Below are positions 1-7,295 of a stretch of 15,144 bases of DNA, one piece after another. The stretch covers positions 1 to 15,144 of the forward strand of contig CAMPJI010000052.1 in the NCBI GenBank assembly GCA_946886865.1, read 5' to 3'. Origin of the DNA: an uncultured Lysobacterales bacterium. Lineage in GTDB: Bacteria > Pseudomonadota > Gammaproteobacteria > Xanthomonadales > Xanthomonadaceae. The notes beneath the pieces are model-generated. The model was given only the letters and a program-made list of their open reading frames with translations, was not told the DNA's origin and made no database searches. The position numbers and the translations under genes were made by a program. Position 1 is the stretch's first letter, and each line of letters starts with the position of its first letter.

Positions 1-266
1 CGACGTTCCCGCACGGCATCAGCTACTACCAGCCCAACGTGCAGATGGCCTCGCTGGACCACGCGCTCTGGTTCCACCGCCCGTTCCGTGCCGATGAGTG
101 GCTGCTGTATTCGATCGACAGCCCCAGCGCGCAGGGCGGGCGCGGGCTGGCACGCGGGCAGATCTTCGACCGCCAGGGCCGCCTGGTGGCCAGCACCGCG
201 CAGGAAGGGCTGATCCGCGTGGTCGAAGATGCCAAGGCCGCCGCGCACGTGCCGGCCAGGGACTGA
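1..266 (+). CDS. tesB: Acyl-CoA thioesterase II, C-terminal part (5' truncated by window edge)
   Basis: This is the last 88 or so codons of a TesB-type acyl-CoA thioesterase, which hydrolyses medium- and long-chain acyl-CoA to fatty acid and CoA in the cytosol through two fused hot-dog domains. Reading from base 3, the fragment begins with an HGISYYQP segment. It carries the SLDHALWFHRPF block and ends with VASTAQEGLIRV, both typical of the TesB C-terminal hot-dog. In E. coli TesB the catalytic triad is recalled as Asp204, Thr228 and Gln278. The Gln corresponds to TAQEG here and the Thr position to the Ser of ASLDH; the Asp lies upstream of the window. The frame ends at TGA 264-266. The next start codon is only 8 bp downstream, so the two genes are probably co-transcribed. 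Confidence 0.9.
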   Translation, partial: TFPHGISYYQPNVQMASLDHALWFHRPFRADEWLLYSIDSPSAQGGRGLARGQIFDRQGRLVASTAQEGLIRVVEDAKAAAHVPARD

Positions 267-274
267 GGACGACG

Positions 275-1099
275 ATGCGCCAGGTCTTCAGCAGCCCGCG
301 GCTGGAAAACGTCGAGCAGGTGGCCCGACTGCTGGAAGACGCCGGCATCGAGACCCGCATCACCGACGGTCGCTCGTACAAGGGCAACCGCCGCCGCAAC
401 TTCAGCTATGGCAGTACCGATGCCGACGCCAGGCCCGCGGTGTGGGTGGTGCGCTCGGACGACCAGGTCCGCGCCCGCACGCTGCTGCGCGATGCCGGGC
501 TGATCGACTCGACCCGCCCCACCGACAGCTACCTCGCCCCGACCTTCCGCACCGAGCCGGCGGCCGGGCCGCGCAAATCCGGCGTCCAGAGCCGCGCCGC
601 GCGCATCAAGCTGGTGCTGCTGGGCGGCATCGCCATCGGCGTGGCCTTCATGGTCCACCACATGCTGACCAACCGGCCGCCCCAGCAGGAGGCCGCCGGG
701 CCGTTCGACGGCAGCGCCTCGCCGGTGCTGCTGCCGGTGGCGCGCGCGGTGTTCGAACACGAACTGCCATCGGCGCGCCTGCCCACGGTGTGCCTGAGCA
801 TCGACGGCAAGGACGCGCCGCAGGAGATGCTGGAAGCGCTGTACCGCGAGGGCATGGTGGTGGCGCCCGGGTCGACGTGCGTGCGCAACCCCGACGAGGA
901 CGTGGGCAGCCAGCACCGCAGCGGCCGCGAGGCGTTGCTGCTGGACGTGACGCGCTTCCGCCCCACGGCCCCCGACGAGGGCGAGGTCGAGTACACGGCC
1001 TACCACCACCGGATGTTCGGCGACTACAAGACGCTGCGGGTGCGGCGCGTCGACGGCCGCTGGGAGGTGGTCGAGGTGGTCCGCCACGTGTCCAGCTGA
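275..1099 (+). CDS. Membrane-anchored DUF2007-like 'pathogenicity-like' protein
   Basis: This 274-residue protein resembles proteins annotated as 'pathogenicity-like' in Xanthomonas relatives; no biochemical role is known to me. Residues 1-78 look like a DUF2007-type small domain (MRQVFSSPRLENVEQVARLL, then a basic KGNRRR patch). A linker follows, then one hydrophobic segment at about 112-131 (VLLGGIAIGVAFMVHHML). After that comes a domain of about 140 residues with two cysteines (C173, C202). With one central membrane span and positive residues before it, the N-domain is probably cytoplasmic and the C-domain periplasmic; this is inference. The ATG at 275 is preceded by GAGGA at 265-269, overlapping the tesB stop codon, which suggests translational coupling. 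An inverted repeat follows the stop codon. Confidence 0.75.
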   Translation: MRQVFSSPRLENVEQVARLLEDAGIETRITDGRSYKGNRRRNFSYGSTDADARPAVWVVRSDDQVRARTLLRDAGLIDSTRPTDSYLAPTFRTEPAAGPRKSGVQSRAARIKLVLLGGIAIGVAFMVHHMLTNRPPQQEAAGPFDGSASPVLLPVARAVFEHELPSARLPTVCLSIDGKDAPQEMLEALYREGMVVAPGSTCVRNPDEDVGSQHRSGREALLLDVTRFRPTAPDEGEVEYTAYHHRMFGDYKTLRVRRVDGRWEVVEVVRHVSS

Positions 1100-1110
1100 G
1101 CGCGACGCGC

Positions 1111-1144
1111 CGCGTCCGCCGGACCGGTCACATTGGCGGACGCG
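1111..1144. repeat. 10-bp perfect inverted repeat between two genes
   Basis: CGCGTCCGCC (1111-1120) is the exact reverse complement of GGCGGACGCG (1135-1144), with 14 bp between the arms. CGCGACGCG also occurs directly repeated at 1101-1109 and 1141-1149. The element lies 11 bp after the stop of the DUF2007-like gene and 45 bp before the sigma-factor start. No T-run follows it. It may be a transcript-end hairpin or an operator in front of the sigma gene; the sequence alone does not decide. Confidence 0.4.
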
Positions 1145-1188
1145 ACGCGTCCTGAAGGCATCCCGTCCGCACCCTGATGGAGCCCGCC

Positions 1189-2367
1189 ATGCCCAGCGCC
1201 CTCGCCCCCTCGCCTGCCGTCCTTGCGCCCTCGACCGATGTCGACGCGGTCATCCGCGAGCACCTGCCGGCCGCGGCGCGCGGCGACACCGATGCCTACG
1301 GCCGGATCGTCGCCGCCTGCCAGAACCCCGTCACGGCCATCGCGCTGGCCATCGTGCGCGACGTTCCGGCCAGCCAGGACATCGCGCAGGACGCCTTCAT
1401 CAGCGCCTGGCGCCACCTGCAGCGGCTGCAGAACCCGTCCAGTTTCCTGCCCTGGCTTCGGCAGATCACCCGCAACCTGGCGCGCGACCACCTGCGTGCG
1501 CGCGGCCGCGGCGGCGTGCCGGTCGACGACGCCGATGCGGTGATCGAGGCGGCGGCCGACCCCGGACTCGACCCGTTGCACCAGGCGCTGGAGGACGAAC
1601 GCCAGTCGATGGCGGCCGAGCTCATCTCCGCCCTGCCTGACGACAGCCGCGAAGTACTGCTGCTCTACTACCGCGAGGGCCAGCGTTCGCAGCAGGTGGC
1701 CGCGCTGCTGGGCCTGAGCGATGCGGCGGTGCGCAAACGGTTGTCGCGTGCGCGGGCCACGGTACGCGACGAGCTGTTGGCGCGCTTCGGCGAGTTCGCG
1801 CGCAGTTCGGCCCCGGGCGCGGCCTTCACCGGCATCGTCACCAGCGCGCTGGTGCTGGCCAGCCCGCCTGCCGCGGCCGCCGGGCTGCTGTCGATCGGCG
1901 CGGCGGCGGGCGCCAAAACCTTCGGCAAGGTGCTGCTGGGCGCGGCCGGCAGTGTCGGCTTCGCCCTGCTCGCGGCACTCGCCGGGGTGTACCTGGGCCT
2001 GCGGCGGCAGCTGAAGGGCGCGATCGATGCGGCCGAGCGGCATGCGCTGATCCGCAGCGCGGTCGTGTGCGCGCTGGCGTCGGTCGGGTTTGCGGTCGCC
2101 ATTACTTTCATGGCGGCCGAAAGCGAGGGCTGGCTGGGGCCGGTGGTGGCGACCGCCGTGTTCATGGCCACGGTGGTCCACCAGTCGATGGTGGTGCAAC
2201 CGCGCGCGCTGCAGCGGCGGCATGCGCGCGAGGCCGCTCTGGACCCCGTCGGAGCCGCGCGGCGCAGGCGGCGCGAGAAGGCCATTGCGTGGATCGGTGC
2301 GGTCGTCGGCTGCACCTGCGGTATCGGGGGGCTGCTGCTGGGCCTAGTGTCCTCCGGGCGGATCTGA
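1189..2367 (+). CDS. ECF-like RNA polymerase sigma factor with C-terminal membrane domain
   Basis: This 392-residue protein has an ECF-type sigma module joined to a hydrophobic C-terminal half. Region 2 spans about residues 28-105 and includes DIAQDAFISAWRHL and FLPWLRQITRNLARDHLR, the usual core-binding and -10 recognition helices. Region 4 spans about 148-200 (LPDDSREVLLLYYREGQ, then the helix-turn-helix VAALLGLSDAAVRKRLSRAR). Residues 213-390 contain about four or five hydrophobic segments, near 213-240, 247-271, 288-309, 316-336 and 366-388, with basic loops between them. Ordinary ECF sigmas are about 170-200 residues, so the tail roughly doubles the protein. The ATG at 1189 has GGAG six bases upstream; the in-frame ATG at 1177 has no such site and would add four residues. 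The tail may act as a built-in membrane anchor or anti-sigma domain (inference). No separate anti-sigma gene is adjacent. Confidence 0.8.
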   Translation: MPSALAPSPAVLAPSTDVDAVIREHLPAAARGDTDAYGRIVAACQNPVTAIALAIVRDVPASQDIAQDAFISAWRHLQRLQNPSSFLPWLRQITRNLARDHLRARGRGGVPVDDADAVIEAAADPGLDPLHQALEDERQSMAAELISALPDDSREVLLLYYREGQRSQQVAALLGLSDAAVRKRLSRARATVRDELLARFGEFARSSAPGAAFTGIVTSALVLASPPAAAAGLLSIGAAAGAKTFGKVLLGAAGSVGFALLAALAGVYLGLRRQLKGAIDAAERHALIRSAVVCALASVGFAVAITFMAAESEGWLGPVVATAVFMATVVHQSMVVQPRALQRRHAREAALDPVGAARRRRREKAIAWIGAVVGCTCGIGGLLLGLVSSGRI

Positions 2368-2444
2368 GCACGACCCTGCCCGCACCCCCTATCCGTCATC
2401 CGGTCGAGCGCATGGGTGCACCCGGCACCGGACGACGACGCATG

Positions 2445-2477
2445 AAAAAGCCCGCGCCGCCGGTTGGCGACGCGGGC
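2445..2477 (-). terminator. Rho-independent terminator of the EF-hand gene
   Basis: On the minus strand a 12-bp stem (GCCCGCGTCGCC paired with GGCGGCGCGGGC, one G-U pair) with an AACC loop is followed at once by TTTTT (2445-2449). It begins 24 bp after the stop codon of the EF-hand gene. The oppositely transcribed sigma gene ends at 2367; read on the plus strand the hairpin has only a delayed TTTT, so any action on that gene would be weak. Confidence 0.85.
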
Positions 2478-2501
2478 GTCCGGTTTTCGCGCAACCGGGC
2501 G

Positions 2502-3134
2502 TCAGCGACGCGGACGGTGCTGCAGGTCGCCCTGTGTCAGGTAGCCGTCGCGGTCCTCGTCCATGAAAGCGAACATCTTCGCCATGCGCGGCATGCCCGA
2601 CTCGACCTCGGCGCGGCTCAACCGGCCGTCCTTGTCGGCATCGGCCTCGACGAATTTCTGCCGTGCGCGCTCGGCGTGCTTGGCCTGCCACTCCGCGCGG
2701 CGGGCCTCGGCCGCCGCCATCAGCTCGCTGCGGACCAGGTAACCGTCACGGTTGCGGTCGGTCGCATCGAAGCGGGCGGCAAACCGCGCGTTGCCGGCGG
2801 CCTCGACCTTGCTGATGCGGCCGTCGCCATCGGTGTCGAGTTTGAGCACGTGACCCATGACGCCCCGGTGTCCACCGCGGCCCTTCTTCCACTGCGGGCG
2901 CTCACCGGCATCGATGCGGCCGTCGCCGTTCTTGTCCATCGTGTCGAAGTGCTGGGCCAGGCGCGGGTGCGCGGCGGCCTCGGCGCGGTCGATGGCGCCA
3001 TCGCCGTTGGTGTCGATCTTGGCCATGCGCTGGCCGCGCTCGGCCTTGCCGCCGGCGGCATCCTGTGGGGCGGCGACGGCCACGCCAACCAGTGCGGCAG
3101 CGATGGCGGCGGTCAGGAAGGTGTAACGGTTCAT
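2502..3134 (-). CDS. Secreted EF-hand calcium-binding protein, six loops
   Basis: This 210-residue protein has a Sec signal peptide (MNRYTFLTAAIAAALVGVAVA, likely cut near residue 22) and six 12-residue EF-hand loops. The loops start at D41 (DTNGDGAIDRAE), D67 (DKNGDGRIDAGE), D100 (DTDGDGRISKVE), D126 (DRNRDGYLVRSE), D165 (DADKDGRLSRAE) and D192 (DEDRDGYLTQGD). All carry acidic or Asn residues at positions 1, 3 and 5, and five end in Glu; the last ends in Asp. Loops 1-2, 3-4 and 5-6 are 26-27 residues apart, so they probably form three paired lobes. A basic segment (KKGRGGHRG, near 83-91) lies between lobes 1 and 2. The protein is expected to bind calcium in the periplasm or outside the cell; partners are unknown. 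GGAG six bases before the ATG supports the start. Confidence 0.85.
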   Translation of the reverse strand: MNRYTFLTAAIAAALVGVAVAAPQDAAGGKAERGQRMAKIDTNGDGAIDRAEAAAHPRLAQHFDTMDKNGDGRIDAGERPQWKKGRGGHRGVMGHVLKLDTDGDGRISKVEAAGNARFAARFDATDRNRDGYLVRSELMAAAEARRAEWQAKHAERARQKFVEADADKDGRLSRAEVESGMPRMAKMFAFMDEDRDGYLTQGDLQHRPRR

Positions 3135-3254
3135 GCACGTCTCCAGTGTCGGGCGCGGCGTTGCGCCGATGGTGGAGTCAACGCGCGGCGCGTGGCGCGG
3201 TTGACGTGGGTCCGATCATGTTCAGCCGGCCGACAGCGCGGGCGCCGCGGGCGC

Positions 3255-3260
3255 TATGCT
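3255..3260 (+). promoter_or_regulatory. Probable -10 element for a leaderless bpt transcript
   Basis: TATGCT at 3255-3260 matches the sigma-70 -10 consensus at four of six positions. It ends seven bases before the ATG at 3268, which places transcription start at or next to the A of that ATG. No Shine-Dalgarno sequence precedes the start. A poor -35 candidate, CCGACA at 3230-3235, lies 19 bp upstream. The alternative start ATG at 3256 lies inside this hexamer, which argues against it. Confidence 0.45.
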
Positions 3261-3267
3261 GCCCGCC

Positions 3268-4005
3268 ATGGGCAACACGCCGGACACCGACGACCTGCGC
3301 CTGTTTCACACCGCCGAGCACCCGTGCGGCTACTGGCCCGACCGCTACGCCCGCGATCTGGTGCTGGACCCGCGCGACCCGCGGCTGCCGCAGTGGTATC
3401 CGATGGCGCTGGGCTGGGGGTTCCGGCGCTCCGGCGACATCGTCTACCGGCCGCACTGCCGCCGCTGCCGCGCGTGCACCGCGGTGCGCATTCCCGTCGA
3501 CCGTTTCGCGCCCGACCGCGCGCAGCGCCGGTGCCTGTCGCGCAACCGGAATGTCACGACGCGCGTGCAGCCGGCCCAGGGCAGCGAGGCGCACCTGGCG
3601 CTGTACCGCCGCTACCTCGCCGCGCGCCACGCCGGTGGCGGCATGGACGGCCATGGCGCGGTGGAGTTCGAGCAGTTCCTGATCGGCCAGTGGAGCGACA
3701 GCCGCTTCCTGGAGATGCGCGAGGACGGGCGCCTGCTGGCGGTGGCGGTGACCGACCGGGTCGACGACGCGCTGTCGGCCGTCTACACCTTTTTCGACCC
3801 CGATCCGGCACTGGCCTCGCGCGGGCTGGGCACGCTGGCGATCCTGCGACAGATCGAGTGGGCCCGCCGCGAGCAGCGGCCGCACCTCTACCTGGGCTAC
3901 TGGATCGACGGCCACGCCAAGATGGACTACAAGCGCCGCTTCCGTCCGCTGGAGCGGTTCGACGGTCGCAGCTGGCGCGATTTCGACGAGGCAGACTTTC
4001 CATGA
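3268..4005 (+). CDS. bpt: Aspartate/glutamate leucyltransferase
   Basis: This 245-residue protein matches bacterial Bpt, an ATE1-like aminoacyl-tRNA-protein transferase. Bpt adds leucine from Leu-tRNA to proteins with N-terminal Asp or Glu, marking them for ClpS/ClpAP degradation (N-degron pathway). The N-terminal domain has the expected cysteines: C20 in EHPCGYWP and the cluster C64-x2-C67-x2-C70 (CRRCRAC). The GNAT-like C-terminal half has VYTFFDPD, the [17 protein letters not shown] helix and the signature [21 protein letters not shown] near 207-227. Length is normal for the family. The start at 3268 is chosen because homologues begin close to the DDLRLF segment and a -10-like box sits just upstream; ATG 3256 would add four residues. 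The gene ends in an ATGA overlap with the next gene, so the two are translationally coupled. Confidence 0.92.
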   Translation: MGNTPDTDDLRLFHTAEHPCGYWPDRYARDLVLDPRDPRLPQWYPMALGWGFRRSGDIVYRPHCRRCRACTAVRIPVDRFAPDRAQRRCLSRNRNVTTRVQPAQGSEAHLALYRRYLAARHAGGGMDGHGAVEFEQFLIGQWSDSRFLEMREDGRLLAVAVTDRVDDALSAVYTFFDPDPALASRGLGTLAILRQIEWARREQRPHLYLGYWIDGHAKMDYKRRFRPLERFDGRSWRDFDEADFP

Positions 4006-5228
4006 ATTTCGATTTCCGGCTGGCACTCGTCGGCCTGTGCGCGGCGCTCGCCCTGGCGGGCTGCGTGCACGTCAATGTCCACGGCGACCCCGATGCCTAC
4101 CTCCGTTCCATGACGCCACTGCGGGTGGCGACCTACAACACGTCCCTCTATGAAGAAACCGCCGGCGGCCTGATCCAACGACTGGAGGCTGGCGACGCCA
4201 GGGCTTCTGCAGTCGCGGCCGTGCTGCAGCGCGTGCGCCCCGACATCGTGCTGCTCAACGAGTTCGATTACGACACGGGCGAGCGCGCCGCCGACCTCTT
4301 CCAGCGACGCTACCTGGAGCAGCCGCAACCCGGTGGCGGCGACGCGCTTCATTACCCGTATCGCTACCTCGCCCCGGTCAACACCGGGGTGCCCAGCGGA
4401 CTGGACCTGGACCGCGACGGCCAGGCGCGGGGCGGCGACACGGGGGACCGCGCGCGCGGCAACGATGCGTGGGGCTACGGCCTGCACCCCGGGCAGTACG
4501 GGATGCTGGTGCTGTCGCGCCATCCGATCGATGCGCAGGCGGCACGCACGTTCCAGACACTGAAATGGAGTGCGATGCCGGGCGCGCGCCAGCCGCGTGA
4601 CCCCGCCACGGAACGGCCGTGGTATCCATCGGAGGTGTGGTCGCAGTTGCGGCTGTCGTCCAAGTCGCACTGGGACGTGCCGGTGCGCACGCCGCGCGGC
4701 ACGCTCCACGTGCTGGCCTCGCACCCCACACCCCCGGTGTTTGACGGGCCCGAGGACCGCAACGGCGCGCGCAACCACGACGAGATCCGGCTGTGGCGCG
4801 AGTACCTCTCCAACGAGGCCGTGGACTGGTTGTGCGACGACCGCGGCATCTGCGGCGGGTTGCCGGCCGGCGCGCATTTCGTGATCGCCGGCGACCTCAA
4901 CAACGACCCGCACGACGGCGAGGGCCACCATGTCGCGATCCGCGACCTGCTCGCCCACCCGCGGGCGAACGGCACCATCGTCCCGCGGAGCGAGGGTGCG
5001 CGTGCCGCCGCTGCGTCCTACGGCGTGGCACGCACGGGCGATGCATCGACGCACACCGGCGACTTCGGCCCGCGCGTGGGCACGCTGCGGCTGGACTACG
5101 TGCTGCCTTCCCGGAGCGTGCGTGCGGTGGATTCGGGCGTGTTCTGGCCGGCGCCGGAGTCGGCGGGTGCGGCCACCGCGGAGGCCAGCGACCATCGTCT
5201 GGTGTGGGTGGATCTCGAACTGCCGTAG
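4002..5228 (+). CDS. Endonuclease/exonuclease/phosphatase-family lipoprotein
   Basis: This 408-residue protein has a lipoprotein signal (LALAGC, lipidated Cys at 21) and an exonuclease III/DNase I-type fold. Fold motifs in order are [11 protein letters not shown] with Asn46, VLLNEFDYD with the metal-ligand Glu87, [10 protein letters not shown] with Asp298 and Asn300, LDYVLPS with Asp365, and the terminal SDHRLVW with the catalytic His398. All key residues of the family are present, so it should be an active metal-dependent phosphoesterase. The substrate (nucleic acid, nucleotide, phospholipid or sugar phosphate) cannot be read from the sequence. Lipidation puts it in the periplasm or outer membrane. 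A long middle region (about 120-240) contains the acidic [15 protein letters not shown] stretch and [16 protein letters not shown]. The ATG overlaps the bpt stop codon by ATGA. Hairpin and palindrome sequences follow the stop. Confidence 0.85.
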   Translation: MNFDFRLALVGLCAALALAGCVHVNVHGDPDAYLRSMTPLRVATYNTSLYEETAGGLIQRLEAGDARASAVAAVLQRVRPDIVLLNEFDYDTGERAADLFQRRYLEQPQPGGGDALHYPYRYLAPVNTGVPSGLDLDRDGQARGGDTGDRARGNDAWGYGLHPGQYGMLVLSRHPIDAQAARTFQTLKWSAMPGARQPRDPATERPWYPSEVWSQLRLSSKSHWDVPVRTPRGTLHVLASHPTPPVFDGPEDRNGARNHDEIRLWREYLSNEAVDWLCDDRGICGGLPAGAHFVIAGDLNNDPHDGEGHHVAIRDLLAHPRANGTIVPRSEGARAAAASYGVARTGDASTHTGDFGPRVGTLRLDYVLPSRSVRAVDSGVFWPAPESAGAATAEASDHRLVWVDLELP

Positions 5229-5234
5229 ACGCAC

Positions 5235-5258
5235 CCACCGCAGCGACACGCTGCGTGG
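5235..5258 (+). terminator. GC hairpin after the phosphatase-family gene, no T-run
   Basis: CGCAGCG (5239-5245) and CGCTGCG (5249-5255) form a seven-bp stem with an ACA loop. CCA/TGG pairing beyond a one-base bulge lengthens it. It starts seven bases after the stop codon at 5228. It has no following T-run, so it may only protect or pause the transcript end. Confidence 0.4.
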
Positions 5259-5270
5259 CCGGCTCGTCCA

Positions 5271-5284
5271 TGCAACGCGTTGCA
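5271..5284. repeat. Perfect 14-bp palindrome TGCAACGCGTTGCA
   Basis: TGCAACG at 5271-5277 is followed directly by its reverse complement CGTTGCA at 5278-5284, with no spacer. It lies between two genes that converge on this gap (the phosphatase-family gene ending at 5228 and the unknown gene ending at 5488). A promoter operator is therefore not the obvious role. It could be a binding site of a dimeric DNA-binding protein, or chance. Confidence 0.35.
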
Positions 5285-5487
5285 CTTGAAGGCCTCTGCC
5301 ACCCATGCGTACGGCGGCTTCGCGATCGACGCACGTACGCGGCGCCGACGCGGCAACCCCGACGCTGGCGTTGCCGCCCCTCATCCGGCGCGGCGCGCCA
5401 CCGGCTCCCGAGAGGAGAAGCACAGCTGCGCGGCGTGTACCGCCTGTCCCGTTGCGGCGGCCAGCGCGCCCGTGTCTTTCCGTCCGC

Positions 5488-5970
5488 CTAGTGCGAGCCG
5501 ACCTTCTCTTCTTTCCTGGCGTCCTTGCCGGCGCTGTCGGCTGCGGTCGACGGCTGCGCGGCTGCAGGCACGTCGGCGGGCTTGGCGCCCGCTGTTACCG
5601 CGGCAGGCGCCACCGCATCGGCCGGCGAGCCGGTGTCATTGGGCGCCGGCTGCCCGGCCTGGGCATTCGCCTCTTCAACCACGGGCGCGACCGCGGCGGT
5701 GCGCGGCCCGAAGCCGAAGGCCTCCTCGCCGCGTGCGGACACGATCATGCGCACCATGCTGGTGGGCACCATCAGTTCCAGGTCGACGGGCTGGCCCTGC
5801 GGCGTCCGACCATCCAGCGTCATCTCGACCAGCGCGCCGCCGGTATCGATCTCCCGGCACAACAGGTGAGGCCCCGCCTTGCCCTCCTGTAGGTAGGGCT
5901 TGATGGCGTCGCCCAGCGCTTCGAGCGCCTGCGGAAAGAAGAACACGGCGTAGCCGTTGAGGTCGTTCAT
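5488..5970 (-). CDS. Protein of unknown function with Ala/Pro-rich tail, downstream of purT
   Basis: I do not recognise this 160-residue protein. Residues 1-95 look like a folded domain (start MNDLNGYAVFFFPQALEAL, then CREIDTGGALVEMTLDG and PVDLELMVPTSMVRMIVSA). Residues from about 98 onward are a low-complexity Ala/Pro/Asp tail ending in a charged KDARKEEKVGSH. There is no signal peptide or membrane helix, so it is probably cytoplasmic. AGGAG five bases before the ATG fixes the start. An upstream in-frame start that would add 24 residues overlaps purT and lacks such a site. The gene starts 28 bp after the purT stop on the same strand, so it is probably co-transcribed with purT. The tail may be a flexible linker or interaction segment. 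Confidence 0.7.
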   Translation of the reverse strand: MNDLNGYAVFFFPQALEALGDAIKPYLQEGKAGPHLLCREIDTGGALVEMTLDGRTPQGQPVDLELMVPTSMVRMIVSARGEEAFGFGPRTAAVAPVVEEANAQAGQPAPNDTGSPADAVAPAAVTAGAKPADVPAAAQPSTAADSAGKDARKEEKVGSH

Positions 5971-5998
5971 CGGAACTCCTGGGAAAAGGGGGCGCGGC

Positions 5999-7213
5999 TC
6001 ACCGCAGTTCGACGTGGAGCGCCTGCGCCGCGTCGCGTGCATCGGCGCGTGCCGCGTCCACGTCCTCGCCGGGGGCCAGCGTCACCGCGACCCGGCGCTG
6101 GCCTTCCACGCGCGGTTTGCCGAACAGCCGCAAGTGTGTCCCCGGGCGTGCGAGCGCGGCGTCGACACCCGAGAACACGGGTACACCATGCCCCTCGGCC
6201 AGCACCGCACACGACGCAGCGACCGTCTTGAGCGGCACGTTGCCGTCGGTGCCCACCGACAACGGCAGGCCGAGGATCGCGCGGGCGTGGAGCGCGAATT
6301 CACTCAGCTCCTGGGAGGCCAGCGTTACCAGGCCGGTGTCATGCGGCCGCGGCGACACCTCCGAGAACCACACCTCGTCGCCCTTCACGAACAGCTCCAC
6401 GCCGAACACGCCCCAACCGCCGAGGTCGTCGGTGATCGCCCGTGCCACCGCCTGCGCGCGCTCCAGCGCCAGCGGGGACATCGGCTGCGGCTGCCAGCTT
6501 TCGCGGTAGTCGCCGTCGCGCTGCAGGTGGCCGATCGGCGGGCAGAACGCGGTCCCGCCGGCGTGGCGCACCGTCAGCAGGGTGATCTCGTAGTCGAAAT
6601 CCACAAAGCCCTCGACGATGACCCGCCCGGCGCCGGCGCGACCGCCGGTCTGCGCGTAGGTCCAGGCGCGATCGATGTCGTCCGCGGTCCGCACCAGGCT
6701 CTGGCCCTTGCCCGAGGACGACATCACCGGTTTGACCACGCACGGCACGCCGATCTGCGCGACGGCGTCGCGGTAGGCCTCGGCCGTGTCGACGAAGCGG
6801 TAGGTGGACGTGGGCAGCCCCAGCGTTTCGGCCGCCAGCCTGCGGATGCCTTCGCGGTCCATCGTCAGGCGCGCGGCGCGCGCCGTCGGGATGACGCGGG
6901 TGTCGCGCCCCTCGCGCTCGAACGCCTGCTCCAGCGCAACCAGGGTTTCGGTGTGGATCGCTTCGATCTCCGGCACGACCAGGTGCGGGCGCTCGGCCTC
7001 GACCAGCGCGCGCACCGCGGCGCCGTCGAGCATGTCCAGCACATGGCTGCGGTGCGCGACCTGCATGGCCGGCGCGTCGGCGTAGCGGTCGGCGGCGACC
7101 ACCTCCACCCCGAAGCGCTGGAGTTCGATGGCCACCTCCTTGCCCAGTTCCCCGGAGCCGAGCAGCAGGACGCGGAAGGCATGCGGGGACAGCGGGGTGC
7201 CGAGGGTGGTCAT
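5999..7213 (-). CDS. purT: Formate-dependent phosphoribosylglycinamide formyltransferase
   Basis: This 404-residue protein is PurT, which makes formyl-GAR from GAR, formate and ATP, a folate-independent route for the third step of purine synthesis. It is an ATP-grasp enzyme. It has the N-terminal [17 protein letters not shown] motif (19-35), [17 protein letters not shown] (42-58) and VPEIEAI (80-86). It also has the ATP-binding MSSSGKGQS loop (164-172), [21 protein letters not shown] (192-212), [21 protein letters not shown] (233-253) and the metal-site segment [12 protein letters not shown] (283-294). Similarity to E. coli PurT is near-continuous; E. coli PurT is about 12 residues shorter. 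The ATG at 7213 has GGAG five bases upstream and matches the usual N-terminus; an upstream in-frame GTG at 7246 is rejected. It heads a two-gene transcript. No PurR-type box was seen. Confidence 0.96.
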   Translation of the reverse strand: MTTLGTPLSPHAFRVLLLGSGELGKEVAIELQRFGVEVVAADRYADAPAMQVAHRSHVLDMLDGAAVRALVEAERPHLVVPEIEAIHTETLVALEQAFEREGRDTRVIPTARAARLTMDREGIRRLAAETLGLPTSTYRFVDTAEAYRDAVAQIGVPCVVKPVMSSSGKGQSLVRTADDIDRAWTYAQTGGRAGAGRVIVEGFVDFDYEITLLTVRHAGGTAFCPPIGHLQRDGDYRESWQPQPMSPLALERAQAVARAITDDLGGWGVFGVELFVKGDEVWFSEVSPRPHDTGLVTLASQELSEFALHARAILGLPLSVGTDGNVPLKTVAASCAVLAEGHGVPVFSGVDAALARPGTHLRLFGKPRVEGQRRVAVTLAPGEDVDAARADARDAAQALHVELR

Positions 7214-7246
7214 CGGGGCTCCGGACAGGGATGCGGACGGCCGCAC

Positions 7247-7252
7247 AGTCTA
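7247..7252 (-). promoter_or_regulatory. Possible -10 element of the purT promoter
   Basis: TAGACT on the minus strand matches TATAAT at four of six positions. It would start transcription near 7240, giving a leader of about 27 bases that includes the GGAG site. No convincing -35 element is present 16-18 bp upstream. The stretch 7214-7295 is the only space for both purT and the divergent lipoprotein gene promoters. Confidence 0.3.
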
Positions 7253-7295
7253 CCGTCGCTGCAACGGGCCCTTTGGCCGGCGCGGGAGGCGTGCG

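Noticed and set aside
26..1087. 353-codon minus-strand open frame opposite the DUF2007-like gene
   Set aside because: It is antisense to a coupled gene with good codon structure; the translation looks compositionally random.
3177..3182. TTGACT as a -35 element for the EF-hand gene
   Set aside because: No -10-like hexamer is found 16-19 bp downstream on the minus strand, so it is not reported as a promoter.
2067..4001. Very long open frame running in frame into the phosphatase-family lipoprotein
   Set aside because: The upstream part overlaps the sigma, EF-hand and bpt genes and has low-complexity Arg/Ala composition. The real protein starts at the ATG at 4002 with a clear lipoprotein signal.
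3927..5423. 498-codon minus-strand open frame opposite the lipoprotein gene
   Set aside because: It is antisense to a gene with all catalytic motifs of its family; no domain is seen in the minus frame.
7214..7246. GTG start giving purT 11 extra residues
   Set aside because: The ATG at 7213 has GGAG at correct distance and matches the usual PurT N-terminus.
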